DNA of 64,000 nucleotides from contig JAJRSE010000109.1 of the NCBI GenBank assembly GCA_024278955.1, forward strand, positions 1-64,000. The letters are read 5' to 3'. Of the stretch, positions 35,964 to 45,810 are shown piece after piece (the stretch's first letter is position 1; each line of letters starts with the position of its first letter). The notes beneath the pieces are model-generated. The model searched no databases. It saw nothing but the letters and a program-made list of their open reading frames with translations, and was not told the DNA's origin. Made by a program: the position numbers and the translations under genes. The DNA comes from Planctomycetota bacterium (GTDB taxonomy: Bacteria; Planctomycetota; Planctomycetia; Pirellulales; Lacipirellulaceae).

Positions 35964-36500
35964 TACAACGCTAGGTTGAACCACGACGACACGACGGGCA
36001 CAACGAAATGGAGCGGCCTTGTCGAACAATTGCCTAAAGTGAGTTTATTTTGACAGGATAAAACAGGATGGACGGGATCATTCGGTCGAATCCTGTTCGT
36101 CGGTTAAAATCGGGCACTCTTCAAACAGTTTGGCAAGTAGCAACGTATTGAACGCATCCAAGAAATCAAATAGTCGAACATCTTTGTACAACGGATGATA
36201 ATATTTGCACCGCTGTTTCTGTTCCTTGTTTTTTTCGTTTCTTCTCTTCGTCGTTTGGCTATTTACGACTCGAAATAAACGGAAATTCAATCTGTTTTGC
36301 TTTGAACTACGAGGAGTACCCATGGCAAGCTTGAAACAAAAAAATCGCCTGCCGTCCAAGATGTTTTTATTCTTCCTTCAAATCACACACAATATGTTTT
36401 GCTATCAACCGTTTGAGGGGCTTTGCTTTCTAAACCCTTATCCTGAAAATCCTGTCCATCCTGTCAAGAATTCTTTTTCAAATGGATTAGTCAACAAGGG
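35964..36500. repeat. Repeat-rich gene-free region with duplicated segment
   Basis: The 710-base gap 35952-36661 has no convincing gene; two ORFs of about 95 codons are AT-rich and featureless. 35971-36008 begins CTAGGTTGAACCAC and is repeated near 41288. 36430-36500 (CCTTATCCTGAAAATCCTGT ... GGATTAGTCAACAAGG) recurs almost unchanged at 38861-38931, so about 70 bases bracket the flhB-fliR pair. An inverse copy of the GGACAGG-type sequence lies at 36051-36073. Confidence 0.6.
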
Positions 36501-36661
36501 CAATTGGAGCTAGAAATACTGGGGTTTCAATGATTTTTCCTCGACCAGCAGGTTGGCATGTTGTTTTCTGGGAAATGCCTAGTTTTTACTCTGGTGAGGT
36601 GTTTGTCGTGTCGTTGTGGTTTCAATGACTTAGGGCTGTCGAACTAAAGGATCTCTCGGAA

Positions 36662-37747
36662 CTACGCCGCTTGCGTTGGGTTAGGCACGGTTTTTCCTTT
36701 TAGCTTGTAAACGTACGCAAGCACTTCGGCCACGGCAGCGTAGCTTTCGTCGGGAACAGGGTGTCCGATATCTACTTCTTTGTAGAGCGACTGAGCCAAC
36801 GGTTTGCGCTCGATAACGGGGATGTTATTTTCCAAAGCCAGTCGGCGAATTCGCTGGGCCAGTACGCCGGCGCCTTTTGCGAGCACGATCGGCGCCGCCA
36901 TTTCTTCGGGGTCATATTGAATTGCGATTGCCAGTTCTGTTGGGTTGGTCACAATGACATCGGCCTGAGGTACTTTATCGCCAACACGGTTCATCGCCAT
37001 TTGCCTTTGGATGGCTCGGCGGCGAGCGAGCATTTGCGGATCGCCTTGCATGTTCTTTAGTTCATCTTGAACTTCTTGTTGCGTCATTCGCAAGTCTTGT
37101 TCGTGCTTCCATTTTTGGTAGGCGAAGTCGAAAAGAGCGAGTACAAAAAGGGCAGCGCCTACCCATAATGCGGTCGACAAGGCGAGGTCGAGTATCATGG
37201 TCGCTAGCTCAGGTGCTTCGAGCGCACTGGCGTACAAAACTTCTTTCTGGCGCAAGTAGAGCGCCGTCACGGCAACAATCGAGACAATGGTCACTTTGAA
37301 CATTCCGAAACCGAGTTTCATGAATCCCGAGAGCGAAACAAGCCGTTTTACACCTGCCAGAGGGCTAAGCCTTGAGATGTCGGGCATCAACCGATCGGGC
37401 ACAAAGAGAAACCCGGTCTGGAAAATGCTTGACAAGACTCCGGCTAAGGCAAGTAGACCAAGAATAGGGAAGACCGCCATGCCGATGGTGCTGATCAAAT
37501 TATGCGAGAGGTTAATCGCATCTGTGGGCTCGAAAGTAAGCAAGCCAACCGTGCCGAGTTGATATTGCATAAACTCGCTAGCCCGCTCCATCACCACGCC
37601 GCCCCAAGACTGAATCAGCAACACGCCTGCGACCAGCGTTGCAGCAGACCCCAAGTCTTGACTGTAGGGAACTTGGCCCTGCTCGCGCGCTTGATCGCGC
37701 CGATGCTGGGTAGCTTCTTGCGACTTTTCGCCAGCTTGATCGGCCAT
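36662..37747 (-). CDS. flhB: Flagellar export gate protein FlhB
   Basis: 361 residues. Part of the flagellar type III export gate, switching substrate from rod/hook to filament. Four transmembrane helices (roughly 34-56, 84-112, 145-165, 190-210) then the cytosolic domain. The autocleavage motif is N268-P-T-E271 where most FlhB proteins have NPTH; cleavage chemistry depends on Asn and is likely retained, but the changed residue is notable. YDPEEMAAPIVLAKG after it is normal. Last gene of the flagellar order on this strand. Confidence 0.95.
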   Translation of the reverse strand: MADQAGEKSQEATQHRRDQAREQGQVPYSQDLGSAATLVAGVLLIQSWGGVVMERASEFMQYQLGTVGLLTFEPTDAINLSHNLISTIGMAVFPILGLLALAGVLSSIFQTGFLFVPDRLMPDISRLSPLAGVKRLVSLSGFMKLGFGMFKVTIVSIVAVTALYLRQKEVLYASALEAPELATMILDLALSTALWVGAALFVLALFDFAYQKWKHEQDLRMTQQEVQDELKNMQGDPQMLARRRAIQRQMAMNRVGDKVPQADVIVTNPTELAIAIQYDPEEMAAPIVLAKGAGVLAQRIRRLALENNIPVIERKPLAQSLYKEVDIGHPVPDESYAAVAEVLAYVYKLKGKTVPNPTQAA

Positions 37748-37821
37748 AGTGGAAGGGGGTAGGTACTAGAGTTACAACGGATAGGATCGCCGCGCGGCCG
37801 AGTCTAAACGTCGATATGAGG

Positions 37822-38610
37822 TCACGTCTGCGGCTCAACCGATTGATACAGCGCTTCTTTGATCAATTCAATCGCCCAGAACGCTTGTTGGGGGAAGGCC
37901 CAAGCAATCGCGCCGATTGTTGTGAACAAACATCCCAAAGTCAGCAGCGAGTTGATGCCAAAACCGACGGCCAGGATATTGATTTGGGGCATCGTACGTC
38001 CAATCAGCCCGAGCACCAAGGTCGCAAGCAGCAAGGCGGTTATTGCAGGCGCGGCCGCCCGAATTCCAAGCACAAAGCTTTGGGTGAGGAGAGTCGTGAG
38101 AGCTTCGACATAGGTTGTGCCTAGCGAGGCTTGGCCAGGCGGCAGCCACTGGTAGGTGTCGAGCAACGCGTCCATCAGTAGGCGATGTCCATCGAGCAGC
38201 ACAAACATGGCTAGCGTTAGAAAGTAAAATACTTGCGAGTAAATTGAAACATTGGTGTCGAGCGTCGGATCGAAGACATCCGCCAACGCCGTTCCGCCTA
38301 ACTGGCTAATGACTTGCCCGGTTACTTGAATGCCGGTAAGCAGTAGCGTGATGCCGAACCCCAAGAGCAATCCCACGAGGGCCTCGCTCGCTAGGTAGCG
38401 AGCATAGGTCAGCAGGTTGGTCATGTCTGCCGGAGGCTGCGTGGCCACCAGCGGGGTGGCGAGCAAGGTGATCGAGAGGGTGATCAGGATGCGGGCTTGT
38501 ATCGGAACCGCTTTGCTCCCAAAGATAGGGGCCGTCATAATTAGCGCGCCGACTCGGGCAAGCACGAGCGTAAAGGTGGCAAACTGATTGTAGAGCAGCG
38601 TCTCTAACAT
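37822..38610 (-). CDS. fliR: Flagellar export gate protein FliR
   Basis: 262 residues and about six transmembrane segments, the normal FliR size. It joins FliP and FliQ as the core of the export channel in the basal body. TSDLPPADMTNLL-like and TDLGGTALADVFDPTLD-like regions fit the family, as does the position between fliQ and flhB. The gap to fliQ (342 bases) is filled by repeats, unlike compact clusters elsewhere. Confidence 0.93.
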   Translation of the reverse strand: MLETLLYNQFATFTLVLARVGALIMTAPIFGSKAVPIQARILITLSITLLATPLVATQPPADMTNLLTYARYLASEALVGLLLGFGITLLLTGIQVTGQVISQLGGTALADVFDPTLDTNVSIYSQVFYFLTLAMFVLLDGHRLLMDALLDTYQWLPPGQASLGTTYVEALTTLLTQSFVLGIRAAAPAITALLLATLVLGLIGRTMPQINILAVGFGINSLLTLGCLFTTIGAIAWAFPQQAFWAIELIKEALYQSVEPQT

Positions 38611-38692
38611 ACGGAAATTTTAGTAGGGTGGAGGCTGGTCTGGAGGAAGGGTTCTTTGCCAACTCTGTGGCTACACAATTAAAGGAACTGCT

Positions 38693-38829
38693 CTAGTAGT
38701 CTACCGCAGCTCAACATTCGAGTTGGGTGCCACTGCTAGCTTGCCCAGCAGTGGACGCCGGGTACCCGCTTCGCACTGCTGGACGAGCCAGTAGTGGCAC
38801 CCGAAAACCAAGCCGCGATGGAATACTAG
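38693..38829. repeat. Palindromic dispersed repeat, copy C (complete)
   Basis: 137 bases with CTAG at each end (CTAGTAGTCTACCGC and, on the other strand, CTAGTATTCCATCGCGG). Inner hairpins as in copy A. It lies between fliR and fliQ. Its right CTAG is also the start of the neighbouring collapsed GTGCTTTGTCA-type element, so the two insertions abut. Confidence 0.85.
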
Positions 38830-38946
38830 TGCTTTGACAAAGCACTCGGGTCTCTACTTTCTAAACTCTTATCCTGAAAATCCTGTTCATCCTGTCAAAA
38901 AATTCTTTCCAAATGGATTAGTCAACAAGGCCCTGACGAAGCACTA
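38826..38946. repeat. CTAGTGCTTTG element with internal 70-bp repeat
   Basis: Starts CTAGTGCTTTGACAAAGCAC, both ends of the element fused, and ends TGACGAAGCACTA, a second TIR-like end with one mismatch. Between them is the 38861-38931 segment also found at 36430-36500. This looks like a rearranged MITE rather than a clean copy. Confidence 0.5.
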
Positions 38947-38952
38947 CTTTTT

Positions 38953-39219
38953 TTACAACGTATTCGGGATGTTACGAATCAACCCTTCGGCGTAATCCAG
39001 CAAACGAGTGAGAATCCAGGGCAGGGCATACGCCAGGGCGAGAACCATTGCGATAAGTTTCGGTACAAATGCCACGGTCTGCTCTTGAATCTGAGTCAGC
39101 GCTTGGATCAGCCCCACAAGCAAACCAACGATCATGCCCGAGAGCAGAACTGGCGCAGCAACCAAAGTTGCCATCATTAGAGCTTCACGTCCGAGGTCAA
39201 CCGCGTCTTGAGGATCCAT
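38953..39219 (-). CDS. fliQ: Flagellar export gate protein FliQ
   Basis: 88 residues, two transmembrane helices (about 14-40 and 52-74), the standard FliQ size. Sits in the FliP-FliQ-FliR export core. DAVDLGREALMMATLVAAPV at the start is family-like. Located 94 bases downstream of fliP. Its 3' side has the repeat block shared with fliR. Confidence 0.93.
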   Translation of the reverse strand: MDPQDAVDLGREALMMATLVAAPVLLSGMIVGLLVGLIQALTQIQEQTVAFVPKLIAMVLALAYALPWILTRLLDYAEGLIRNIPNTL

Positions 39220-39313
39220 GTCTTTTCTCTCTTGGAGAGGTTGGATTGTTGATGTGAAAATGAAGCCTCGTGCTTTGTCACATTAACAATCAAACATCCC
39301 ACATCAAACATTG

Positions 39314-40159
39314 TCATGTTAGTACAACGAAACTATCCAACAGCATTTCTACGATCAGCCGCCAGCCATCTACCAGCACGAACAGAAGCAACTTGAAAGG
39401 CAACGAAATCAACACGGGCGGCAACATCAACATGCCCATTGAAATGGTTACGCTGGCCACCACGATATCGAGTATGACAAACGGCAAATAAATCTGGAAA
39501 CCAATCAGAAAAGCCGTTTTCAATTCGCTGAGCATGTAGGCCGGTAACAACGCTTGGAGCGGAACATTCTTTTCGTTGCTCGTGGCGTTGTAATAGACAT
39601 AATTTGGCAGCTCGCCTGTCTCGGGATCGATTTCGCTGGGCATGTGTTTGAGGAAAAGATAGACGTCGTCGTCGTTTTCTGTGCGACGAATTTGCTCTGC
39701 CATGAAGCGACGCACTGGCAGCGTGCCCCGTTCCCAAGCGACTTCTAGGCTGATTTCTTTTTCGGTATACGGCTTGACCGCGTCGTCGTAGACGGCAGTC
39801 CACACCGGGGTCATTAGCAAGATTGTCATGAACAATGCGATTGAGGTCAGCACCTGACTGGGCGGCAATTGCTGAGTGCCGAGGGCTTGCCGCAGCAAGC
39901 CGAGGACGACCAAGATGCGGATGAAACTGGTCGTCATCAACAGCACTGCAGGTGCGAGGCTGATTACCGTCAACAGCAACATCACTTGCAACGTCGAGGA
40001 CAAGCCCTCGGGGCTAGTCCACTGCTCGGGGCCACCGATGCCTGCCGGAATCAACGACGAAGGCGGTATTGCAGTTTGGGCTGCCGCAATTCCCGGTGCC
40101 AAGGTCGACAGCAACAGGGCTGCGAGCATCACCGATCGAATTGTGCGGAGTCGTAACAT
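39314..40159 (-). CDS. fliP: Flagellar export gate protein FliP
   Basis: 281 residues. Signal peptide (about 1-27), then [25 protein letters not shown], the characteristic FliP segment, and the later [20 protein letters not shown] and [14 protein letters not shown]. Four transmembrane helices in the mature part. It forms the pentameric entrance ring of the export gate. Overlap-free, 18 bases downstream of fliO. Confidence 0.95.
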   Translation of the reverse strand: MLRLRTIRSVMLAALLLSTLAPGIAAAQTAIPPSSLIPAGIGGPEQWTSPEGLSSTLQVMLLLTVISLAPAVLLMTTSFIRILVVLGLLRQALGTQQLPPSQVLTSIALFMTILLMTPVWTAVYDDAVKPYTEKEISLEVAWERGTLPVRRFMAEQIRRTENDDDVYLFLKHMPSEIDPETGELPNYVYYNATSNEKNVPLQALLPAYMLSELKTAFLIGFQIYLPFVILDIVVASVTISMGMLMLPPVLISLPFKLLLFVLVDGWRLIVEMLLDSFVVLT

Positions 40160-40177
40160 AGGAATTTGGTTCGTTTC

Positions 40178-40933
40178 TTATCGTCGAAGGCTTGTCGGCC
40201 TAGTACGTGATTCGTTGCCCAAAAAACCGGTAGCCGGCTCGCTAGCCAGTTGTTGGAGAACGTGTTGAAATTCGGCGGTCGAACTATTTTTATGATTTCG
40301 CAGGCATAGGCCCAGCAAGCGGTCTACTTCTTGCGGATCGGTGACTTCGGTAATCGGCGTGACACCGTCAGGAGTCAATGCCACAAGTACCAGCTTGTTG
40401 CCAACTTGCAGTAGATGGGCAAAGTTACTAGCAGCGAGTGGCACTCTTCCTAAGACGGCGACTGCTTCCTTAGGCAAGGGCGTGCTTGGCTTCGGCCCGC
40501 TCCGACGCATTAACCACATGCAGACAAGGAAAAGCCCTACAACAAGAGCCAGGCCTGTTCCCGCAGTCGTAAGCGATTCAAGCTGTGGCATCGGCCGGGC
40601 CAAGTTGCCGTCTGGGTTGGTCGGAGCGTTTTCACTTTGTGAAAGCGCAAAACTCGAGGGGGGAGCAAGCTGGCGCGGATCGGCGGGCGGCAAAGCCATG
40701 TCGGCACTCAAGTTTTCGACGGTCTCGAAGTTGGCTGCCTCGACAGGATGTTTTTTTGGCGTCCGGTTTAGTTGTGTCTGCTGCAGGGGCTCAGGCGATT
40801 GGTTTTTTTCTGCCGAACGATGATAAGAAAGCAGCGGCTCCGATGTTTGGGCGGCAGCCTGGGTCGCTCCAAACACCATGATAACCAAGATCGCGATGCG
40901 CAATATTTTCAAAAGTAGCAGGATTTTCGGCAT
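40178..40933 (-). CDS. fliO: Flagellar biosynthesis protein FliO
   Basis: 251 residues, long for FliO because of an extracytoplasmic N-terminal part. Signal-like helix (7-29), a Pro/Gln-rich region, one transmembrane helix near 125-145 (GTGLALVVGLFLVCMWLM), then the cytosolic domain with VLGRVPLAASNFAHLLQVG. FliO helps FliP assemble. Identified mainly from the domain plus position ahead of fliP. The upstream 540 bases carry repeats rather than genes. Confidence 0.85.
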   Translation of the reverse strand: MPKILLLLKILRIAILVIMVFGATQAAAQTSEPLLSYHRSAEKNQSPEPLQQTQLNRTPKKHPVEAANFETVENLSADMALPPADPRQLAPPSSFALSQSENAPTNPDGNLARPMPQLESLTTAGTGLALVVGLFLVCMWLMRRSGPKPSTPLPKEAVAVLGRVPLAASNFAHLLQVGNKLVLVALTPDGVTPITEVTDPQEVDRLLGLCLRNHKNSSTAEFQHVLQQLASEPATGFLGNESRTRPTSLRR

Positions 40934-41072
40934 GAGTGGGAAAGCTGAAACAGTCTACCGGGCATAAGCGAACGCGTCTCAAGACGAGTCAAGGTCTCGG
41001 CGCAGAGAAGCTTATAGAATTTGCCCAACAATCCTGCCAGTGCAAACCGATGCTTGCACTTTCGGAGGGTGC

Positions 41073-41209
41073 CTAGTAGTCCATCGCGACTTGGTTTTCG
41101 GGTGCCACTGCTGGATCGTCCAGCAGTGCGAAGCGGGTGCCCGGCGTCCACTGCTGGGCAAGCCAGCAGTGGCACTCTACGCGAATGTTGAGCTACGGTA
41201 GACTACTAG
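41073..41209. repeat. Palindromic dispersed repeat, copy D (complete, inverted)
   Basis: 137 bases, CTAGTAGTCCATCGCGAC at the left and ...GGTAGACTACTAG at the right, so it is in the opposite orientation to copy C. Same inner hairpins. The surrounding 40934-41471 gap is gene-free; 41288-41321 holds a relative of the 35971 repeat. Confidence 0.85.
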
Positions 41210-41338
41210 AAGAGGTTGCATGTGAGCATGACGGTAGTTCGAAAAAACTACCTTAGCCACACATGCTAGCATCTCGTATTGCAACGCTAGGTTGAACCAC
41301 AACGGGCACAACGAGCATGAGAGGGCGGAGAGTTGATC

Positions 41339-41365
41339 TGCCAACGTAGCTACGCTACGTTGGCA
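41339..41365. repeat. Perfect short palindrome TGCCAACGTAGC/GCTACGTTGGCA
   Basis: Twelve-base arms around TAC. It is 106 bases before the islet gene at 41472. No T-run follows on either strand, so it is not a clear terminator; it could be another small repeat or an operator. Confidence 0.6.
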
Positions 41366-41471
41366 AAAGAGTGAGACCACGTTTTAACAATCGAAGGGTT
41401 ATCCCCAATGATTTTTCATGTTTACATTAAAGCAGGTAAGACGACCGGCGCGACCTAAGGAGAGAAAACCC

Positions 41472-42170
41472 ATGAATACAAGAGAAAATATACCCTGTGG
41501 AGCTTGGAGTAGCCCGGCCCTTATGCTGGCCGCGCTGACTGTAAGCCTCGTATTCTTGAGTTTACCGTTAGCAGCAGAAGTGAAAGATAATTCACTACCT
41601 TTAGGCTGGTTGCAAACGAGTGTAGGTGCGCACGCTCCAGCCGCTCCCGCCAGTTATAAAAACAAGGTTTTTCGTATTCAGGGATCAGGCCGAGATATTT
41701 GGGAGGAAGCCGATGAATTTACCTTTGTTTATCGTGAGAAGAAAATTCTCGGAGATGGCGAAGCTATTGCCAGGATTGATGGATATGAGAACGGGAATCA
41801 CTGGACCAAGGCAGGCTTCATGATGCGCCAAAGTTTAGGGGCGGATTCTCCTTGTGTTTTTTCTTTTTTAACACCAAAGAGTAATGAAGCAGTGGCGTTA
41901 TTGTATCGAAAGTCTCAGGGGGAAAGAAGCGATTGGGACGAATCTTACCCCGGCGAGCAGACGCCTTATTGGGTAAAATTAAAGCGAGAGAAAACTCACT
42001 TTACCGGCTCTATGTCTAAAGATGGTGTTCATTGGGTTAAAACGGGAGAGGAAGACATTCCAAACTTAACGGGCCCCCTTTTCATCGGGCTGGCTGTTTC
42101 GGAATACCCTCTAAAAGATTCTCGAGGAAAGCCCTTTGTTAACATTAGCCACGTCAAAATTACGGAATGA
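41472..42170 (+). CDS. Exported concanavalin-like (DUF1349-type) protein on the opposite strand to the flagellar genes
   Basis: 232 residues from the ATG at 41472, preceded by AAGGAG 11 bases upstream; the earlier ATG at 41418 is unlikely. Signal peptide (16-36, cleavage after PLAA). The domain has ARIDGYENGNHWTKAGFMMRQ and SYPGEQTPYWVKLKREKTHF, then SKDGVHWVKTGEEDI, typical of DUF1349/beta-xylosidase C-terminal-like concanavalin folds that often bind sugars. Base composition is visibly more AT-rich than neighbours. The only plus-strand gene in the flagellar locus, flanked by repeats, so probably an inserted cargo gene. Confidence 0.8.
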   Translation: MNTRENIPCGAWSSPALMLAALTVSLVFLSLPLAAEVKDNSLPLGWLQTSVGAHAPAAPASYKNKVFRIQGSGRDIWEEADEFTFVYREKKILGDGEAIARIDGYENGNHWTKAGFMMRQSLGADSPCVFSFLTPKSNEAVALLYRKSQGERSDWDESYPGEQTPYWVKLKREKTHFTGSMSKDGVHWVKTGEEDIPNLTGPLFIGLAVSEYPLKDSRGKPFVNISHVKITE

Positions 42171-42206
42171 TTTTGAGGAGCCTTCCAATGGCTTATCGCT
42201 GTAGCA

Positions 42207-42315
42207 CTAGTGCTTTGTCAAATCATGATTTTAGGGTCGTCATTTCGATTCGACCTTTGAAATACGAGTGAAATTGAAATGACGACCCTAATATTCAATA
42301 CTGACAAAGCACTAG
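42207..42315. mobile_element. CTAGTGCTTTGTCA MITE, copy 1 (109 bp)
   Basis: Perfect terminal repeats CTAGTGCTTTGTCA (42207-42220) and TGACAAAGCACTAG (42302-42315). Inside, TAGGGTCGTCATTTC pairs with GAAATGACGACCCTA. If the TA inside CTAG is the duplicated target, as known for IS630 (target CTAG), the element starts at GTGCTTTGTCA. Its right CTAG provides the TAG stop codon of fliN (42312-42314). Confidence 0.85.
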
Positions 42316-43079
42316 GCGCATGCGCTTTCGCCAACCACGAGCTCGGCAACGCGAACGCAGAAATTGTCGTTTAGGACCAGTACTTCGCCTCGGGCCACGA
42401 GACGTCCGTTAACAAGGATGTCTGCCGGGTCGCCAGCTAGCTTGTCTAACGGCACCACGGTGCCTTGTTTGAGCTGTAGGACATCTTCTAAGTGCATATT
42501 CGTCCGACCAAGTTCGATCGTCATGTCGAGCTGGACATCGCGCATCAGTTCGAGAGTCGCTGAGTCGGCATTGGCAGACGTGCCAGCAAATTTTTGAAAC
42601 TCGAAGCTCCGTACTCCTGCCGGCAACGCACTGGCTGCGGCGTCGGCACCTTGGTCGATCGAAGCGAGCGCTTCTTCTGCCTTGTTGAGCAACAGCTCGA
42701 TGTCGCTTTGCGAGACGTCGGCTTCGACAGGACTTGCTGCTGTTGGAGCCGGTGCGGGAGGCGGCGCCGGGGCGCTGGCTACTGGAGCAACTGGCGGCGT
42801 AGGGGCCGCTCCGCCGTTGAGCAAGGCTTCGATCTCCGATTGATCGACCGCCGTATTGTCAGCCGGTGCGGAAGGCGACGCAGGGGCTGCTGCCGAGGCT
42901 CCGCCATTAAGCATCGCTTCGATCTCAGATTGACCGACCGACGTATCGTCCGCTGGGGCAGGCGTCCCTGATGCTGGAGTTTCAGGCGCAGGAGTTTCAG
43001 CCGGGGCACTGACGTCTTGCGCCTGTGCTAGCAGTTTCTCAATTTCGTCCTGACCCACTTGTTTATTGTCGTCCGCCAT
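42312..43079 (-). CDS. fliN: Flagellar motor switch protein FliN with four FliM-like N-terminal motifs
   Basis: 255 residues, much longer than typical FliN (about 130). The C-terminal SpoA domain (about 170-250) with [20 protein letters not shown], then [20 protein letters not shown], identifies it. The N-terminal 170 residues are Pro/Ala-rich linkers with [10 protein letters not shown] (8-17), [10 protein letters not shown] (48-57), [10 protein letters not shown] (78-87) and [10 protein letters not shown] (122-131), each like the LSQxEIDALL motif with which FliM binds phospho-CheY. No fliM is found in this locus. Stop codon TAG is inside the MITE at 42207-42315. Located between fliL and the islet. 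Confidence 0.88.
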   Translation of the reverse strand: MADDNKQVGQDEIEKLLAQAQDVSAPAETPAPETPASGTPAPADDTSVGQSEIEAMLNGGASAAAPASPSAPADNTAVDQSEIEALLNGGAAPTPPVAPVASAPAPPPAPAPTAASPVEADVSQSDIELLLNKAEEALASIDQGADAAASALPAGVRSFEFQKFAGTSANADSATLELMRDVQLDMTIELGRTNMHLEDVLQLKQGTVVPLDKLAGDPADILVNGRLVARGEVLVLNDNFCVRVAELVVGESACA

Positions 43080-43206
43080 CAGAATCCGTTCCTGTTGCGG
43101 GATGGAGGCTTGCGATTTTCATAAGCGTCGCTCATGACTTTCGCAGCCGAATAGCCAAATTAACAATTCTCTTGCCTGGTGAAGCCTAAAGCACGTATCG
43201 GCAAGT

Positions 43207-43797
43207 TTAGCGTTCTACAAACGAAAACTTACTGAAGATTGCTTCGTGCAATAACGGCTTACCTAAGGCACGATTGGTTTTCTCCAATATCTTCCGTTTA
43301 ATCAAGCCCAACGTGGGGTCTGTTAAGTCGGTGACCTCTGTGCCTCGGACTGCGATCAGTATTTGCTCGCGTATGCGGTTCGAGTTGCTTTCAAAAAGAG
43401 AGAAAAATTCGCTCTCCTCGTCTGCTAGCACAGTTGCGAACAGCTCGAAGTCGACATTCAAGCTGCTGCCAGTATTCGGGTCGGTGGTTACCACATGGAA
43501 GTCGCCCAAAGTGACCTCTCGCATGTCGCCTGTTGTGAGTGTCTTCGACTCGGTTTCGTCGCTTGAGGTCTCTTCGGTAGCATTTGGGTCCTTCGAGGCT
43601 TCGGCCGCAGCTAGCTGGTTAGCTACTTCGATCGTTTTGTCCGAAGAGGGGATCAGCATCGAGGCAGCCGCAAGTTCGATCAAGACGATAATCGAGACAA
43701 AGGCAATCGCCTTAACAAGCGTCATGAGGCCTATTTTTTTCGCCGGAGCGCTGGTGTCTGTAGCGTCTTCGCCCGGTTCTTCATTTTCGTCTGCCAT
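43207..43797 (-). CDS. fliL: Flagellar basal body-associated protein FliL
   Basis: 196 residues: short acidic cytosolic tail, one transmembrane helix (about 25-48), then the periplasmic domain ending in SRDQILIAVRGTEVTDL-like and LLHEAIFSKFSFVER. It stabilises the MotA/MotB stator around the rotor. The acidic linker (EETSSDETESKTL) is longer than in enteric FliL. Position motB-fliL-fliN matches the usual order apart from missing fliM. Confidence 0.88.
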   Translation of the reverse strand: MADENEEPGEDATDTSAPAKKIGLMTLVKAIAFVSIIVLIELAAASMLIPSSDKTIEVANQLAAAEASKDPNATEETSSDETESKTLTTGDMREVTLGDFHVVTTDPNTGSSLNVDFELFATVLADEESEFFSLFESNSNRIREQILIAVRGTEVTDLTDPTLGLIKRKILEKTNRALGKPLLHEAIFSKFSFVER

Positions 43798-43846
43798 CGT
43801 TCTGTATCCAATCAGACTGTTGTTTAGGTCCGCTTCTAGTACTACT

Positions 43847-44602
<756 letters not shown>

Positions 44603-44680
44603 GCTGGATAGGTGTAAGGATTTAGGATTTTGGGATTAGGGTCGGCTTGTTTTTTTCGGCTCTAAACTCTCACTTTCCCT

Positions 44681-44789
44681 CTAGTGCTTTGTCAGAACTA
44701 AAAGTTGGGATGCTGTCTGACAGAACTACTTACTGGCAAATAACTTCGGTCAGACAGCATCCCAATTCTAAGAGTTGTTAAAGCACTAG
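44681..44789. mobile_element. CTAGTGCTTTGTCA MITE, copy 2 (109 bp)
   Basis: Left end CTAGTGCTTTGTCA (44681-44694), right end TTAAAGCACTAG; inside, TTGGGATGCTGTCTGAC pairs with GTCAGACAGCATCCCAA. Its terminal CTAG at 44786-44789 gives the TAG stop codon of motA. The internal part differs from copy 1, so the family is defined by its ends and length. Confidence 0.82.
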
Positions 44790-45556
44790 GCCGCTTCGCC
44801 CTTGGGACGCAGCTTCGGAGGAATAAACGTATTTAGTTTCTGTTCGATCACTCGAGGGTTTTCGCCTGACTGGATCGCCATGATACCGCGGACAACAATT
44901 TCCATGACGAGTAGCTCTTGTTTGTTCGTTAATCCCAACTTTTCGGCAAAAGGTAGGAAAACGACGTTCGAGGCGATTGCTCCGTACATGGTTGTCAACA
45001 GTGCGACCGCCATTCCTGCGCCGATTTTTGAGGGGTCGCTCATATCGCCCAGCATAATGACCAAGCCCATCAACGTGCCGATCATTCCAAACGCAGGCGC
45101 GAAACGTCCCATGCAGTCGAACAATGCTTTGCCATCGCGATGTCGGGTTGCGACGGCATCGAGTTCGGTTCGCATGATGTCTTCCATCACTTCGGGTCGA
45201 GTACCGTCGACCGCCATCTGAATTCCAAGTATCACGAAGTCGTTTTGAATATCTCCGAGTCGGCCTTCCAGTGCCAACAATCCATCGCGACGGGCCGTTT
45301 CAGCAAGGCTTACAAGCTCTTCGATCAAGCTAGGGATTGAGTCAATTTTGTAAAATATCGTTCTCATTCCGACCGGAAAGATGCTCAGGAAGTTTTTCAT
45401 CGGAAACGAGATCATCGCCGCCGCGATCGCGCCACCAATAACCACCATGAACGAGGGCGCATCGATAAACGCTCCGAACGTTCCGCCTCCGAGGATAATC
45501 GAAGACAGAATCAGCCCGATTGCAATCACGATTCCTAATACTGTGGCAATATCCAT
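44786..45556 (-). CDS. motA: Flagellar motor stator protein MotA
   Basis: 256 residues and four transmembrane helices (about 3-22, 32-52, 148-170, 178-200). GRFAPAFGMIGTLMGLVIML and TTMYGAIASNVVFLPFAEKL are signature segments, as is VMEIVVRGIMAIQSGENP. It is the ion-conducting stator ring component with MotB. The stop codon is formed by the MITE end. Upstream 254 bases to flbD contain nothing I can name. Confidence 0.94.
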   Translation of the reverse strand: MDIATVLGIVIAIGLILSSIILGGGTFGAFIDAPSFMVVIGGAIAAAMISFPMKNFLSIFPVGMRTIFYKIDSIPSLIEELVSLAETARRDGLLALEGRLGDIQNDFVILGIQMAVDGTRPEVMEDIMRTELDAVATRHRDGKALFDCMGRFAPAFGMIGTLMGLVIMLGDMSDPSKIGAGMAVALLTTMYGAIASNVVFLPFAEKLGLTNKQELLVMEIVVRGIMAIQSGENPRVIEQKLNTFIPPKLRPKGEAA

Positions 45557-45810
45557 CGGCGTGGGCGATCAAAAGCAGGGGGGGGATAATACTTCTAGCA
45601 GCAGCTCAATAACAAAAAAACAAACCTTGTCTCGATGCGAATCTTTGTTGACACAAAAATTCCAGCGTCCAGCGTCTACCAACTAGCGTCTATACGTTCT
45701 GGTCAACCATAGCTCGACCTTGCAGCGCATTGGTAATTCCTGAGTCGTTGCTGCAACGCTTGTACTCGCAGAGCAACGTTTTATTCGGAAGAACCCACCC
45801 AGAGGGGCCT

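Noticed and set aside
36078..36513. Two ORFs of about 95 codons in opposite directions
   Set aside because: AT-rich, no ribosome site, no recognisable protein features; they lie within repeats.
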